Below are positions 31,019-40,536 of a stretch of 41,907 nucleotides of DNA, one piece after another; position 1 is the stretch's first letter, and each line of letters opens with the position of its first letter. The stretch is taken from positions 1 through 41,907 of the forward strand of contig JAIQZR010000018.1 in NCBI GenBank assembly GCA_021777035.1. The letters run 5' to 3'. This DNA comes from Candidatus Scalindua sp. GTDB taxonomy: Bacteria; Planctomycetota; Brocadiia; Brocadiales; Scalinduaceae. The notes under the pieces are model-generated. The model was not told where the DNA came from. It did no database searches and worked only from the letters and a program-made list of their open reading frames with translations. The translations under genes were made by a program, and so were the position numbers.

Positions 31019-32128
31019 TCACCCTTGATTAAAATTTTTTACCAATAAATCAATAACTCTGTCCATCTCACTCTCTGTAAGATCATGGTAGCTTGGCAAA
31101 TTAATGGCACGTTGGTAAAGGTCATAGCTCACTTTATTCATTGGCTTCCTTTCAAACATAGGAAGCATACTTAGTGGCCAAAAAAAAACCCTGCCGTCTA
31201 TGTTATTCTCCTTGAAAGAAGCAAGCAACGCCTCACGATCAAACTGTACCCCTTCATCGACAATAATGGACGGCATCCAGAAGCCATTCTGAGTCCCTTC
31301 TGGCTCCTGGTTCATGGTTACGGGCATTCCCTTAAAGCCCTCGGCATAATAGCCAAATACCCGTCGTTTTGCCGCTATAAGGTCATCGATACGCTCCATC
31401 TGGGCACAACCGATAGCAGCCTGCACATTGGACATCTTGTATTTAAAGCCAATCATGTCGGGCCAGAATTGTTTCACCTGTTCTCGTACTCGCCCATGAT
31501 TACTTAGAGAAAGTACCTTTTCATAGAGTTCATCACTCTGGGTGACAAACATTCCACCTTCTCCGGTAGTCACCGTCTTAGTGCCATGAAATGAAAATGC
31601 CCCAAACTTTCCCATCGATCCAGCCCGCTTGCCGTGGTAAATCGACCCGATAGCTTCGGCAGCATCTTCAATCACCGGAAGACCATGTTTTTCACCAATG
31701 GCCATCAGTTCGTCCATTTCGCATAGGTTGCCATAGATGTGTACTGCGATGATGGCTTTGGTACGGGGTGTAATGGCCTCTTCGACCAATATGTGGTCAA
31801 GGCACCAAGTGTCAGGCAAGATATCCACGAATACCGGCTTTGCACCTAAGTGCAAGACAGGGGCTACTGTTGCGATCCAGTTGGTATCTGCAAGAACCAC
31901 TTCATCGCCTGGACCTATATCCAAAGCAGCCAGCCCCATGTGCAACGCACCTGTGCAGCTTGAAGTAGCTATGGCGTACTTCACGCCTAAGTGTTGCTTG
32001 AACAGTTCTTCAAACTGGTTAATATATTCGTAGCACTGCTTACCCCAACCATTACGAGCGGCATCGGTGGCATACCGTACTTCCTTCTCTGTGATGGATG
32101 GCTTAGTGTAGTAGATCCGTTCTTTCAT
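31019..32128 (-). CDS. DegT/DnrJ/EryC1/StrS aminotransferase (perosamine-synthase-like)
   Basis: A 369-residue PLP enzyme. The PLP lysine is in SFHGTKTVTTGEGGM (about 180-194), with AIATSSCTGALHMGLAAL (about 53-70) and VIEDAAEAIGSIYHG (about 154). FKYKMSNVQAAIGCAQ is the usual dimer motif. The Lys excludes the related dehydratase RfbH, where His replaces it, and no iron-sulfur Cys cluster is present. It overlaps the C-methyltransferase gene by 4 bases and therefore probably aminates the CDP-4-keto-6-deoxyhexose of that module, at C4 as in perosamine synthesis. Alternative: it serves the following FkbH/PglD-like module. Confidence 0.93.
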   Translation of the reverse strand: MKERIYYTKPSITEKEVRYATDAARNGWGKQCYEYINQFEELFKQHLGVKYAIATSSCTGALHMGLAALDIGPGDEVVLADTNWIATVAPVLHLGAKPVFVDILPDTWCLDHILVEEAITPRTKAIIAVHIYGNLCEMDELMAIGEKHGLPVIEDAAEAIGSIYHGKRAGSMGKFGAFSFHGTKTVTTGEGGMFVTQSDELYEKVLSLSNHGRVREQVKQFWPDMIGFKYKMSNVQAAIGCAQMERIDDLIAAKRRVFGYYAEGFKGMPVTMNQEPEGTQNGFWMPSIIVDEGVQFDREALLASFKENNIDGRVFFWPLSMLPMFERKPMNKVSYDLYQRAINLPSYHDLTESEMDRVIDLLVKNFNQG

Positions 32129-33348
32129 TGCACCACCATATCAGGTACAGCCACCACGAACTGTCCACCCCATTTACGAATGTAATCATGCTGTTTTATC
32201 ACTTCATCCGCAATGTTCCACGGTAAAATAAGCACCCAATCCGGTTTTACCGTTTGTAATTCTGCAGGAGGCAAAATAGGTATGTGGCTACCAGGTAGCA
32301 TTTTCCCCTGTTTTGACGGTGCAGCATCACAAACAAAGGGCAACAAATCCGGTTTAACTCCTGCAAAGTTGAGCAAGGTATTGCCTTTAGCTGCCGCACC
32401 ATACGCGATAACTTTCTTCCCTGCTTCTTTTTGTTTCAAAAGAAAAGAAAGCAAATTATCTTTTACTTTATTAGCCCGATTTTGGAAGTTTAGATATTTC
32501 TCTAATGAATTCAATTTTTGATCTTTTTCAATTTGAATCAACTCAGTAACAGTAGAACTGGTTGGTCGAGTATCGTTTTGATGACAACCATAAACTCTAA
32601 GACTTCCACCATGAGTTGATAATTCTTCGACATCAAAAACTCTAAGTCCTGAACTTTCAAAAATTTGACTAACAGTCCCCAAAGCAAGATAAGAATAATG
32701 CTCATGGTACACCGTGTCAAACTGAGTGAACTCTATAAGTCGCATAAGATGAGGAAACTCAAGAGTTATCGTTCCCTCAGGTTTAAGTAGTGCTTTCATA
32801 CCAGCAGTGAAATCATTGATATCAGGCACATGCGCATAAACGTTATTACCAATGATCAAATTTGCCTGCTTACCATCAGAGGCCAATTGTGCCCCTAGTG
32901 GCCCTCCGAAAAATTCCCTGAGTACCGGTATACCTGATTTCTCAGCCACATCTGCGGTACTATCAGTTGGCTCAATACCGAGACAAGGCACTCCCTCTCT
33001 CACAAAATTTTTTAACAAATACCCATCATTTGATGCCAATTCAATTACAAAACTATTACGATTTAAACCTAATCGATCGGTTATCATAGAAGAATAATTT
33101 TCTGCATGTTCCAGCCAGCTCTGTGAAATAGATGAGAAATATGCATAATCTGAACTAAATAATTTATCCGCATTTGTGTAGTCATCGGTCTGAACCAACC
33201 AACAAGAGTTGCAGACAAACAGTCTCAAGGGAAAATAGGTCTCTGATTGCATTAATTGATCTTTTGTCAAGTATGCATTTGACGGAGGTGCAAATCCTAA
33301 ATCTAAAAAAACATGTTGTAGTTCATTCTTACAGTGTCGACACTTCAT
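32125..33348 (-). CDS. Zinc-binding sugar C-methyltransferase (TylC3/EvaC-like)
   Basis: A 407-residue protein with the three-part build of NDP-sugar C-methyltransferases: an N-terminal zinc site (CRHCKNELQHVF with a later CNSC pair, residues 3-6 and 45-48), a central SAM domain (VIELASNDGYLLKNFV, about 95; NVYAHVPDINDF), and a C-terminal domain with VIAYGAAAKGNTLLNFAG. Relatives such as TylC3 and EvaC methylate the carbon next to the keto group of 4-keto-6-deoxy sugars to give branched sugars. It overlaps the epimerase (33345) and the DegT gene by 4 bases each. This points to a 3-C-methyl CDP-hexose; the position is inferred from the family. Confidence 0.92.
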   Translation of the reverse strand: MKCRHCKNELQHVFLDLGFAPPSNAYLTKDQLMQSETYFPLRLFVCNSCWLVQTDDYTNADKLFSSDYAYFSSISQSWLEHAENYSSMITDRLGLNRNSFVIELASNDGYLLKNFVREGVPCLGIEPTDSTADVAEKSGIPVLREFFGGPLGAQLASDGKQANLIIGNNVYAHVPDINDFTAGMKALLKPEGTITLEFPHLMRLIEFTQFDTVYHEHYSYLALGTVSQIFESSGLRVFDVEELSTHGGSLRVYGCHQNDTRPTSSTVTELIQIEKDQKLNSLEKYLNFQNRANKVKDNLLSFLLKQKEAGKKVIAYGAAAKGNTLLNFAGVKPDLLPFVCDAAPSKQGKMLPGSHIPILPPAELQTVKPDWVLILPWNIADEVIKQHDYIRKWGGQFVVAVPDMVVQ

Positions 33349-33896
33349 ACTTTTATGCCTTGAAAATTATTATTAATTAAAGTATGCTGCCTATCGCGAT
33401 CAGAGATTTCTGAACAACCCATTGGCCAGTGAATACCAACAGCTGGATCATCATACAAAATACCACTCTCATATTCAGGATTATACAATGCGGTATGCAG
33501 GTAAAGCAATTCCGAGTCAGGCTCTAACACTTGAAAACCATGAGCACAACCTTCAGGAACTACAAACATTGTTGCATTTTCCGGCGTCAGAATTTCTGCA
33601 TGCCAACTCAAAAAAGTGTCTGAGTTTTTACGCAGATCGACAGCCACATCAAAAACTTTTCCTTTCAAACAGCGAATCAACTTTATTTCTGCAAACGGTT
33701 TGCACTGGAAATGCATGCCACGTATCGCACCTTGCTTTTTAGTCTTTGATTGATTGATTTGGAGAATATTACGTCCATTTAATATCATTGAAAGTTCCTT
33801 TGCACAAAACAACCGAGCAAATAGGCCTCTATGATCACCAAGCACTTTTGTCTCAACGACAGAAACTCCATCAATTTTTGTGGATACAATATTCAT
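33345..33896 (-). CDS. dTDP-4-dehydrorhamnose 3,5-epimerase (RfbC)-family protein
   Basis: A 183-residue cupin-fold epimerase. The catalytic His lies in GAIRGMHFQ (about 55-63); VFDVAVDLRKNSDTF carries the paired Asp, VPEGCAHGFQVLE the second signature, and YNPEYESGILYDDP the Tyr region. Family members epimerise C3 and/or C5 of 4-keto-6-deoxy sugars. In a CDP-glucose-based operon it is likely to act on the CDP-4-keto-6-deoxyglucose made by RfbG. It overlaps both neighbours by 4 bases. Confidence 0.92.
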   Translation of the reverse strand: MNIVSTKIDGVSVVETKVLGDHRGLFARLFCAKELSMILNGRNILQINQSKTKKQGAIRGMHFQCKPFAEIKLIRCLKGKVFDVAVDLRKNSDTFLSWHAEILTPENATMFVVPEGCAHGFQVLEPDSELLYLHTALYNPEYESGILYDDPAVGIHWPMGCSEISDRDRQHTLINNNFQGIKV

Positions 33897-34990
33897 GAAA
33901 TATAATTCGAAGTATTCATATATTCATCTATTTGTTGATGGCAGATTTGCCTCATATCTCCATTTATCTGTTCTGCCTTGTGCCATTCAATTATTTTATT
34001 GAGAGCTCTTTCCAAATCCCACCTCGGCCACCACCCAAGGCGATTATGCGCTTTTGAACAATCCAGTTTGAGATTATTTGCTTCGTGGATATGCTCGCCA
34101 TTATCTGCACGCCAACCAGCACCTTTACCCCATAACTTAACCATTTTATCAACAATCCATTGTACCGGTTTGGTATCTTCTTCCTGAGGACCAAAATTCC
34201 ATGCTTCAGCATATTTATGACCACTTGAAAATAATTTTTCAGCCAACATCAAATATCCAGAAAGAGGCTCTAATACATGCTGCCAGGGGCGTATCGCATT
34301 GGGATTTCGAATACGGACTGTCTCATCATTTTGAAATGAACGTATTATGTCGGGGATTAGACGGTCATCGGCCCAATCACCACCTCCAATGACATTCCCT
34401 GCTCTTACAGAAGCTATAGCTGTATTATGTTGATCAAACTCACCATCTGAAAAAAATGAGTTTCTATAGGAAGAGATAAGTAATTCAGCACATCCCTTGC
34501 TACTGCTATAAGGATCATGACCACCCATTGGCTCATTCTCGCGATATGCCCAAAGCCACTCTCTGTTTTCGTAACACTTATCAGTTGTAACCATAATCAC
34601 GGCACGTACGGAGTTTACTTCTCGAACACCTTCCAGAATATTTAGAGAACCCATTACATTGGTTTCATAAGTTTCTATCGGGTTTATATAAGAATGACGA
34701 ACTAATGATTGTGCTGCCATATGAATTACTATCTCAGGCTGGTGTTCTACGAAAACTTGTTTCACATTCTGTAATTTACATATATCTCCAAGAATTGATA
34801 TCATTCCATTCGACACATCTGCTTTCTCGAATAAGCTTGGCGTTGTTGGAGGTGATAGTGCATAACCAATGACATTTGCTCCTAACGATAGCAACCAAAG
34901 GGACAACCAACTCCCTTTAAAACCGGTATGCCCTGTAACCAATACTTTTTTCCCACGCCAAAACTCTGAATTTATTCCCATATCTTCCAA
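33893..34990 (-). CDS. rfbG: CDP-glucose 4,6-dehydratase
   Basis: A 365-residue extended SDR. Characteristic starts: [20 protein letters not shown] (about 9-28, NAD-binding GxxGxxG), [33 protein letters not shown], and [10 protein letters not shown] with the catalytic YxxxK (about 175-184). [20 protein letters not shown] is diagnostic of RfbG. It converts CDP-glucose to CDP-4-keto-6-deoxy-D-glucose using tightly bound NAD. It overlaps the RfbF gene by 19 bases. The usual next enzyme of 3,6-dideoxyhexose pathways, RfbH, is not encoded, so the intermediate must go elsewhere. Confidence 0.96.
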   Translation of the reverse strand: MEDMGINSEFWRGKKVLVTGHTGFKGSWLSLWLLSLGANVIGYALSPPTTPSLFEKADVSNGMISILGDICKLQNVKQVFVEHQPEIVIHMAAQSLVRHSYINPIETYETNVMGSLNILEGVREVNSVRAVIMVTTDKCYENREWLWAYRENEPMGGHDPYSSSKGCAELLISSYRNSFFSDGEFDQHNTAIASVRAGNVIGGGDWADDRLIPDIIRSFQNDETVRIRNPNAIRPWQHVLEPLSGYLMLAEKLFSSGHKYAEAWNFGPQEEDTKPVQWIVDKMVKLWGKGAGWRADNGEHIHEANNLKLDCSKAHNRLGWWPRWDLERALNKIIEWHKAEQINGDMRQICHQQIDEYMNTSNYIS

Positions 34991-35739
34991 GGGGCATTAC
35001 CACTCTCCCATAGCGTTTCAAGGCAATGTCTATCTCTCAATGTATCCATAGGCTGCCAGAACCCATCATGTATATAAGAAGATAATTCCCCATCGCTTGC
35101 AAGATTTTCAAGAGGCCCTTTTTCCCAAACGGTATGATCACCGTCGATGTAATCAAATACTGATTTGTTCAATACAAAAAAACCTCCATTTATCCAGCTA
35201 CCATCTCCTTCAGGTTTTTCTTTGAACCCTGTTATCTTGTTTTTGCTCAAACTTAGGGCGCCAAATCGTCCAGGAAGCTGGACAGCCGTTAATGTAGCTA
35301 GTGTATTTTGGGCTTTATGAAATTCTATAAGCTTTAGAATATCTACATTGCTTACACCATCACCATATGTGAAGCAGAAATCACCATCAATATAGGGTTG
35401 AATTCTTTTCAACCTACCTCCTGTCATAGTATCTTCACCTGTATCAACCAGTGTAACAGTCCATGGTTCAGCCATATTTTGATGGATGTCCATTTTATTT
35501 TCCTTCATACAAAAAGTTACATCAGCCATGTGGAGAAAGTAATTCGCAAAATACTCCTTAATCAGATATCCCTTGTAACCACAACAGATAACGAAATCAT
35601 TAATTCCATAAAAAGAATAACATTTCATGATATGCCACAATATTGGCTTGCCACCAATTTCAATCATTGGTTTCGGCTTCAAGTGACTTTCTTCACTGAT
35701 GCGCGTACCGTGACCGCCCGCAAGTATTACTGCTTTCAT
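34972..35739 (-). CDS. rfbF: Glucose-1-phosphate cytidylyltransferase
   Basis: A 255-residue nucleotidyltransferase. The N-terminus [18 protein letters not shown] and [20 protein letters not shown], then [20 protein letters not shown], is almost the standard RfbF sequence. [12 protein letters not shown] carries the metal-binding Asp and INGGFFVLN the sugar contact. It makes CDP-glucose from CTP and glucose 1-phosphate. It is the first enzyme of the CDP-hexose module and lies 3 bases after the transketolase stop codon. Confidence 0.97.
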   Translation of the reverse strand: MKAVILAGGHGTRISEESHLKPKPMIEIGGKPILWHIMKCYSFYGINDFVICCGYKGYLIKEYFANYFLHMADVTFCMKENKMDIHQNMAEPWTVTLVDTGEDTMTGGRLKRIQPYIDGDFCFTYGDGVSNVDILKLIEFHKAQNTLATLTAVQLPGRFGALSLSKNKITGFKEKPEGDGSWINGGFFVLNKSVFDYIDGDHTVWEKGPLENLASDGELSSYIHDGFWQPMDTLRDRHCLETLWESGNAPWKIWE

Positions 35740-35742
35740 GTT

Positions 35743-37629
35743 CTAATTACCCAAAAGTAAATGCACTATACCGAACGCATCAAATCCATGAAATGCCAGC
35801 ACTTCATCATTTCGACCACATTCCGGAATCTTTGAGAGCCCCAACCGCTTGAAATCAATATTCACTGCCAAACCACACTCAGCAATGGCAGAACCAATTC
35901 TTTCGCCTTGACCACCATTCAGGAGATGGTTGTCAAGTGTAAATACGCGTCTGGTATCCCCAATTATTGTCTTTAACCAATCGCGATCAATTCGATTCAG
36001 CCAAGGTAAATTGATCACCTTCAGCCCAAAATCGTACTTATTTCTAAGCAATTCTGCAGCCTTATATGCCTCAGGAAGCATTACAGGCCCATAGGCAAAA
36101 AGAACCGCATCATCTCCATTAGTTAGCGCAACTCCTTTTCCTTCTTCAAGCTCATATCCATCCGGCAAATCGTAAGGGACTACACATGGAATGGAAACTA
36201 AGCGGATATAAGTGCTTTGAGGATTCTTCTTAACAGCATATTCGAGCATCATTGCCACCTCTCTTTCACAAGAAGGCTCAATTAAAGTCAAACCCGGTAC
36301 TCCACCCAAAGCCGAGATATCACGAACCATCTGGTGCGAGTGGCCAGGGCTGGCAGGAAGAATACCAGCAAGAGAGCCAACATAGATACACTTAGTATTT
36401 TCTGAAGCGTTATTAAAGATTTGTTCGTTTGCCCTCGTTGCCAAGAAGCAGGCAAAGCTATGAGAAATCGGTAATTTCCCCTTCAATGCCAGTGCGCCAG
36501 CCTGAGAGACCATATCTTGCTCAGCAATCCCGCATTCAATAAATCGTTCAGGGTAGCTATTCCTAAAACTCAGCAGACCACAATCGATCATAAGATCAGC
36601 ATCCAGCACAACAATGTCTTTCCTGCGACTACCAATTTCATGTAGTGCCTTTTCATAGGTGGGAATCAATTTCTGGATATTTCCCTGTGGATCAGATAGA
36701 CTCTCTCTCTCCACAACCTCAATATTTAGCGTTGCAAAACCGACTGCAACCAACATGTTATTAGCTTTTTTAATCAGTTCCTGAGCAGCTTTTTCGTAGT
36801 CATCCAGCGAAGGCGCTCCACTGTGGAAGCGGTAAAATCCATCACCTTTAGACATGGCTTTTGCTTCCATGAAAGATACCCCACTCCCTTTGATAGTATC
36901 GGCAATAATTATCTGTGGCTTATTTCTTATTGTTTTTGCAGTATCAAATGAGCTAGATAACTCCTCAAGATTATGACCATCACAACGCTGGACATGCCAA
37001 CCATAGCTACTCAATTTCCCTTCAAGATCTCCCAGATCACTCACATCTCTAACCCAAGTATCGGATTGGATCTTGTTATAATCCACGATAACTGTAATTT
37101 CTTCAAACTTGCCATTCACTGCCCCTGGTAGAGATTCCCAAAACTGGCCTTCCTGCAGTTCACCATCGCCGGTTAGCACATAAATGTGCCCCTGCTTTCC
37201 ATCTAAACGGTTGGCTCTAACCATACCCTTGGCCTTTGAAACTCCCATCCCCAAGGAACCCGTATTCGTTTCCATGCAGGCAGTACCGACATCCGGGTGT
37301 CCAGGAAGCCCATGTAAACGCCTCAGCTTATGTATATTATCGTATTCCAGCTTTCCCTGGCCTATCAATACCGAATAGAGACCGGGCGCATCATGCCCCT
37401 TGGATGAGAAAAATACACCTCCTTCTTCCAGAACATTCAGATGCAGCCAGGAGAAAATATCCATACTGCTAAAACTACTACCAATGTGTCCGGAGCCTGC
37501 TTTGGCAATCATATAAAGTGTGTTAATACGGGCAAGTGTGGCAAAGATACGGGTTTTCTCTATCGCGGATAGCTTTGCTCCTAAAATGCTTTTAAAATCA
37601 TCCTGACTGACATGATATAGCATATTCAT
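35743..37629 (-). CDS. Transketolase, single chain
   Basis: A 628-residue thiamine-diphosphate enzyme with all three transketolase domains: HIGSSFSSMDIFSWL and FFSSKGHDAPGLYSVLIG near the start, TNTGSLGMGVSKAKGM (about 125), the ThDP motif TGDGELQEGQFWES ending DYNKIQSD (about 155-190), the catalytic Glu in IECGIAEQDMVSQAGALA (about 365) and DNHLLNGGQGERIG near the end. It lies between the aldehyde dehydrogenase and rfbF genes. It is somewhat shorter than housekeeping transketolases and resembles those of sugar biosynthesis loci. It may supply a rare precursor or transfer a C2 unit to a keto sugar. A second, split transketolase lies at 7307-9175. Confidence 0.93.
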   Translation of the reverse strand: MNMLYHVSQDDFKSILGAKLSAIEKTRIFATLARINTLYMIAKAGSGHIGSSFSSMDIFSWLHLNVLEEGGVFFSSKGHDAPGLYSVLIGQGKLEYDNIHKLRRLHGLPGHPDVGTACMETNTGSLGMGVSKAKGMVRANRLDGKQGHIYVLTGDGELQEGQFWESLPGAVNGKFEEITVIVDYNKIQSDTWVRDVSDLGDLEGKLSSYGWHVQRCDGHNLEELSSSFDTAKTIRNKPQIIIADTIKGSGVSFMEAKAMSKGDGFYRFHSGAPSLDDYEKAAQELIKKANNMLVAVGFATLNIEVVERESLSDPQGNIQKLIPTYEKALHEIGSRRKDIVVLDADLMIDCGLLSFRNSYPERFIECGIAEQDMVSQAGALALKGKLPISHSFACFLATRANEQIFNNASENTKCIYVGSLAGILPASPGHSHQMVRDISALGGVPGLTLIEPSCEREVAMMLEYAVKKNPQSTYIRLVSIPCVVPYDLPDGYELEEGKGVALTNGDDAVLFAYGPVMLPEAYKAAELLRNKYDFGLKVINLPWLNRIDRDWLKTIIGDTRRVFTLDNHLLNGGQGERIGSAIAECGLAVNIDFKRLGLSKIPECGRNDEVLAFHGFDAFGIVHLLLGN

Positions 37630-37668
37630 GATTTACCTTGTTAGTGTTTGTCAAATAATATTAAAAAT

Positions 37669-39144
37669 TTATATCTGTTCCGGATCGACAATCATATAAA
37701 TGTCTTTTAATTCAGAATAAATATCCAGCGCCTCTGTGCCTGGTTCTCGACTGCCATTGCCAGACTGTCTCATTCCACCGAATGGCATGTGAGGCTCACT
37801 GCCGTATGTACCGGCATTAACAACCGTAGCGCCACATTTTATCTTGTGACTGAATTGTATAGCTCGATGATAATTACGTGTATGAATAGAAGCCGTCAGG
37901 CCATAAGGTGAATCGTTTGCCATTTTTAATGCGTCATCAAAACTGCGTACACGATAGAGTATAGCTATGGGGCCGAATAATTCACATTTTGTAATTTTTG
38001 CGTCTTGTAAAACGCCATCCAATATGGTCGGTGCCATATAGAAACCATTCACATGCTCGGAGCCCTTCACACGATACCCGCCGCAAAGAACATTGGCGCC
38101 ACTCTTTTTGGCCTCATTTACCGATTCAATCATATTCTTCAACTGGCGCTCGTTAATTACCGGCCCTAAATCATCATCGTCCCCAGATCCTACTTTAAGC
38201 GCCTTTGTTGCATCAACAAGCTTTTTTTTGAATTTATCGTAGACAGCATCAAAAACGATGATACGACTACCAGAAGCACAACGCTGCCCAGCATTACTAA
38301 AAGCGGAAAGACATGTCCATTGGACAGCCTTATCGAGATCTGCATCGTCACATACAACCAGTGGATTTTTCCCACCAAGTTCCAAGGAAACCTTGGCAAG
38401 TCGTTTTCCAGCAACTTCTGCAATCCAGCGGCCTACTCGGGATGAGCCAGTAAAACTGATAACATCCACACGCTCATGCTCAACAAGAGATGCGCCTGCC
38501 TCAACACCATATCCCTGAATGACATTCAGAACACCCGACTGCAGACCTACCTCATGAGCTATCTTAGTGAAGATCCATGCTGTTGCAGGGGTATCTTCTG
38601 CTGCTTTTAAAACGACTCCATTACCACAGATTAATGCTGGAAAGGTTTTCCATGCAACATTGGCAATCGGAGTATTAGCAGCAATAATCAAGCCTGCCAC
38701 ACCACAGGGCTGACGTACAGTTGAGGCATATTTGTTCGCTATGCCACTGGTAGTCGTACGACCATAAAGCCGCTGACCTTCACCGGCAAAGAATCGTCCT
38801 AGCGCAATAGCACCACCAGTTTCACCAATGGCCTCTTTATAGGATTTACCGGTTTCGAGCGCCACTATCATGGCAATCTCTTTCTGATTCTGCTCTAGAG
38901 CGTTACATATCTGATGTAAAATATAACCACGCTGAACTGCAGGTGTGTCTGCCCAAGCTTCCTGAGAGTGCCGGGCTGATTCAACAGCACTTTCAACATC
39001 AGGCAATCGTGATCTTGATACCTTGCAAATTGTTTCTCCATTATGAGGAGATATCTTCTCAAAAGTTTCACCACCTGACGCAGGGATTTCTTTTCCATTA
39101 ATCCAGTTCAGAATAGTTTCAGGAAGTTGAAAATTATTATTCAT
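37669..39144 (-). CDS. Aldehyde dehydrogenase family protein
   Basis: A 491-residue NAD(P)-dependent aldehyde dehydrogenase. Catalytic motifs are plain: ITAT-type cofactor region IIAANTPIANVAWKTFPALI (about 153-172), DVISFTGSSRVGRWIAEV, VSLELGGKNPLVVCDDAD with the general-base Glu (about 250), and FSNAGQRCASGSRI with the nucleophile Cys (about 284). The C-terminus FGGMRQSGNGSREPG is also typical. It is 12 bases from the SDR gene and 39 bases before the transketolase. In this module it may oxidise a sugar aldehyde to a carboxylate, giving an onic or uronic acid. Substrate not determinable. Confidence 0.93.
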   Translation of the reverse strand: MNNNFQLPETILNWINGKEIPASGGETFEKISPHNGETICKVSRSRLPDVESAVESARHSQEAWADTPAVQRGYILHQICNALEQNQKEIAMIVALETGKSYKEAIGETGGAIALGRFFAGEGQRLYGRTTTSGIANKYASTVRQPCGVAGLIIAANTPIANVAWKTFPALICGNGVVLKAAEDTPATAWIFTKIAHEVGLQSGVLNVIQGYGVEAGASLVEHERVDVISFTGSSRVGRWIAEVAGKRLAKVSLELGGKNPLVVCDDADLDKAVQWTCLSAFSNAGQRCASGSRIIVFDAVYDKFKKKLVDATKALKVGSGDDDDLGPVINERQLKNMIESVNEAKKSGANVLCGGYRVKGSEHVNGFYMAPTILDGVLQDAKITKCELFGPIAILYRVRSFDDALKMANDSPYGLTASIHTRNYHRAIQFSHKIKCGATVVNAGTYGSEPHMPFGGMRQSGNGSREPGTEALDIYSELKDIYMIVDPEQI

Positions 39145-39156
39145 AGTATTTTTTTC

Positions 39157-39981
39157 TTACCAGGCAGTCCATCCGCCATCAAGTATAATTGCCGCGCCAG
39201 TTACATAGGAAGAAGCATCTGACATGAGATAGATAACCGTACCATTGTATTCGTCTTCTCTGGCCATTCGTCCCATTGGCACTCTTGAACAATACCCATC
39301 GAGGAACTCTTGCTCCTGATGATTAAATACACCACCTAGTACCATCAGATTAGTACGTACTCCTGACTTTCCCCAGTAGACCGCAAGGTATTTTGTAAAG
39401 TTAACAAGCGCTGATTTAGAAGCTGAATAAACGACAGGTTTAAAAAAAGGGTTCCCACCATTTTCCGATTTATATTCATAAATCCGATGATCTGGAGAGA
39501 CCATTCCATAAGTAGAACCGATGTTAATAATTGACCCTCTGCCAGATTTAGCCATTTCTGCACCAAATACCTGACAAGCCAGAAAAACGCCTTTTACATT
39601 TACGTCCATTACCCGATCCCAAGATTCCGGAGGAAATATTTCAAATGGACCGGTTTCTTCCAGTGCTGCACTTGGAGGAGAGTCAAGAGCTGCATTATTA
39701 ATTAAACCATATGGAACCTCATCCCATGTTTCAACTATTATTTCCAATGCCTTTTCAAGTGATTCTCTTTTAGTTACATCAGTTATTATTAGTAATAATT
39801 TATTGTTCTCTTTGAAAGCTTGAAAATGTTCGGGTAATTTTTCTTTTTCAGCAGCAGGGTCAAGAATAGCGACCCTGGCATTACGGTTCAGTAGTGCTAA
39901 ACTGAACTGCCTTCCGAGTTGCCCCATACCTCCCGTTACGGCAACAATACGCCCTTCTACTGAGAACAACTTGTCGTACAT
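39157..39981 (-). CDS. Short-chain dehydrogenase/reductase
   Basis: A 274-residue classical SDR with AVTGGMGQLGRQF (about 13-25, cofactor motif), NNAALDSPPS (NNA motif), INIGSTYGMV with the catalytic Ser, and YSASKSALVNFTKYL with YxxxK (about 190). The last 20 residues (YVTGAAIILDGGWTAW) are typical. An Asp after the second strand (AILDPAAEKE) suggests NAD. It directly abuts the phosphatase gene. It may oxidise or reduce a hydroxyl of the ulosonic acid precursor. Similar SDRs occur beside NeuB-like genes in flagellin-glycosylation loci. Confidence 0.92.
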   Translation of the reverse strand: MYDKLFSVEGRIVAVTGGMGQLGRQFSLALLNRNARVAILDPAAEKEKLPEHFQAFKENNKLLLIITDVTKRESLEKALEIIVETWDEVPYGLINNAALDSPPSAALEETGPFEIFPPESWDRVMDVNVKGVFLACQVFGAEMAKSGRGSIINIGSTYGMVSPDHRIYEYKSENGGNPFFKPVVYSASKSALVNFTKYLAVYWGKSGVRTNLMVLGGVFNHQEQEFLDGYCSRVPMGRMAREDEYNGTVIYLMSDASSYVTGAAIILDGGWTAW

Positions 39982-40536
39982 CTATATATTAACCCTCTTC
40001 TGTCCATGTGCGAATACAATTAGATCACATATCTCACGTACTGCTCCTCTTCCTCCGGGATTCAACGTAATATATCGTACCCTTTCAACAATATCAGGAT
40101 GTGCATCAGCAACAATAATGGGTAACCCAACAGTATCTAAACACGACTGATCATTAATATCATTTCCAGTAAAAACAGTTTCCTTTAATGTGCAACCTTG
40201 TTTTTGGGCTAACACCTTCAATGCAGCAAATTTATCATCACATGCTTGAATATAGTCTATCTGTAGCTTTCTGCACCTTACACCTACTACGGGATTTACC
40301 TCTGTAGAAATAACCCATACAGGAATACCTAAGTGACGTATCTTCGATAATCCAAGCCCATCGCTTCTCCAGCAGGAAACAGACTCAGTACCATCCTGTG
40401 CAACATAGACACGGTTATCGGTAAAGACACCGTCGAAATCAAAAACAACCAGTTTTGCATTACCAATATCTCTAATTAAGTTATCTGGGAGAGCCTCAAA
40501 GTCAGGTTGCAATGGAGCCATGTTATCTATGATCAC
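39982..40536 (-). CDS. HAD phosphatase, KdsC / ulosonate-phosphate phosphatase type
   Basis: A 184-residue member of the KdsC-like HAD subfamily. LVVFDFDGVFTDNRVYV (about 29-45) contains the nucleophile DxD; VISTEVNPVV gives the second motif (Ser/Thr), DKFAALKVLA the Lys and FTGNDINDQSCL the acidic motif IV. Relatives remove phosphate from Kdo 8-phosphate or Neu5Ac 9-phosphate. The start seems to be GTG (40536), overlapping the NeuB-like stop codon as GTGA; an in-frame ATG 15 bases on is an alternative. Next to a NeuB-like synthase it probably dephosphorylates the condensation product, implying a phosphorylated precursor. Confidence 0.9.
   Translation of the reverse strand: MIIDNMAPLQPDFEALPDNLIRDIGNAKLVVFDFDGVFTDNRVYVAQDGTESVSCWRSDGLGLSKIRHLGIPVWVISTEVNPVVGVRCRKLQIDYIQACDDKFAALKVLAQKQGCTLKETVFTGNDINDQSCLDTVGLPIIVADAHPDIVERVRYITLNPGGRGAVREICDLIVFAHGQKRVNI

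Noticed and set aside
31019-32128. RfbH (CDP-4-keto-6-deoxyglucose 3-dehydratase)
   Set aside because: The PLP lysine is present (SFHGTK), the protein is too short, and the iron-sulfur Cys motif is absent; it is an ordinary DegT aminotransferase.
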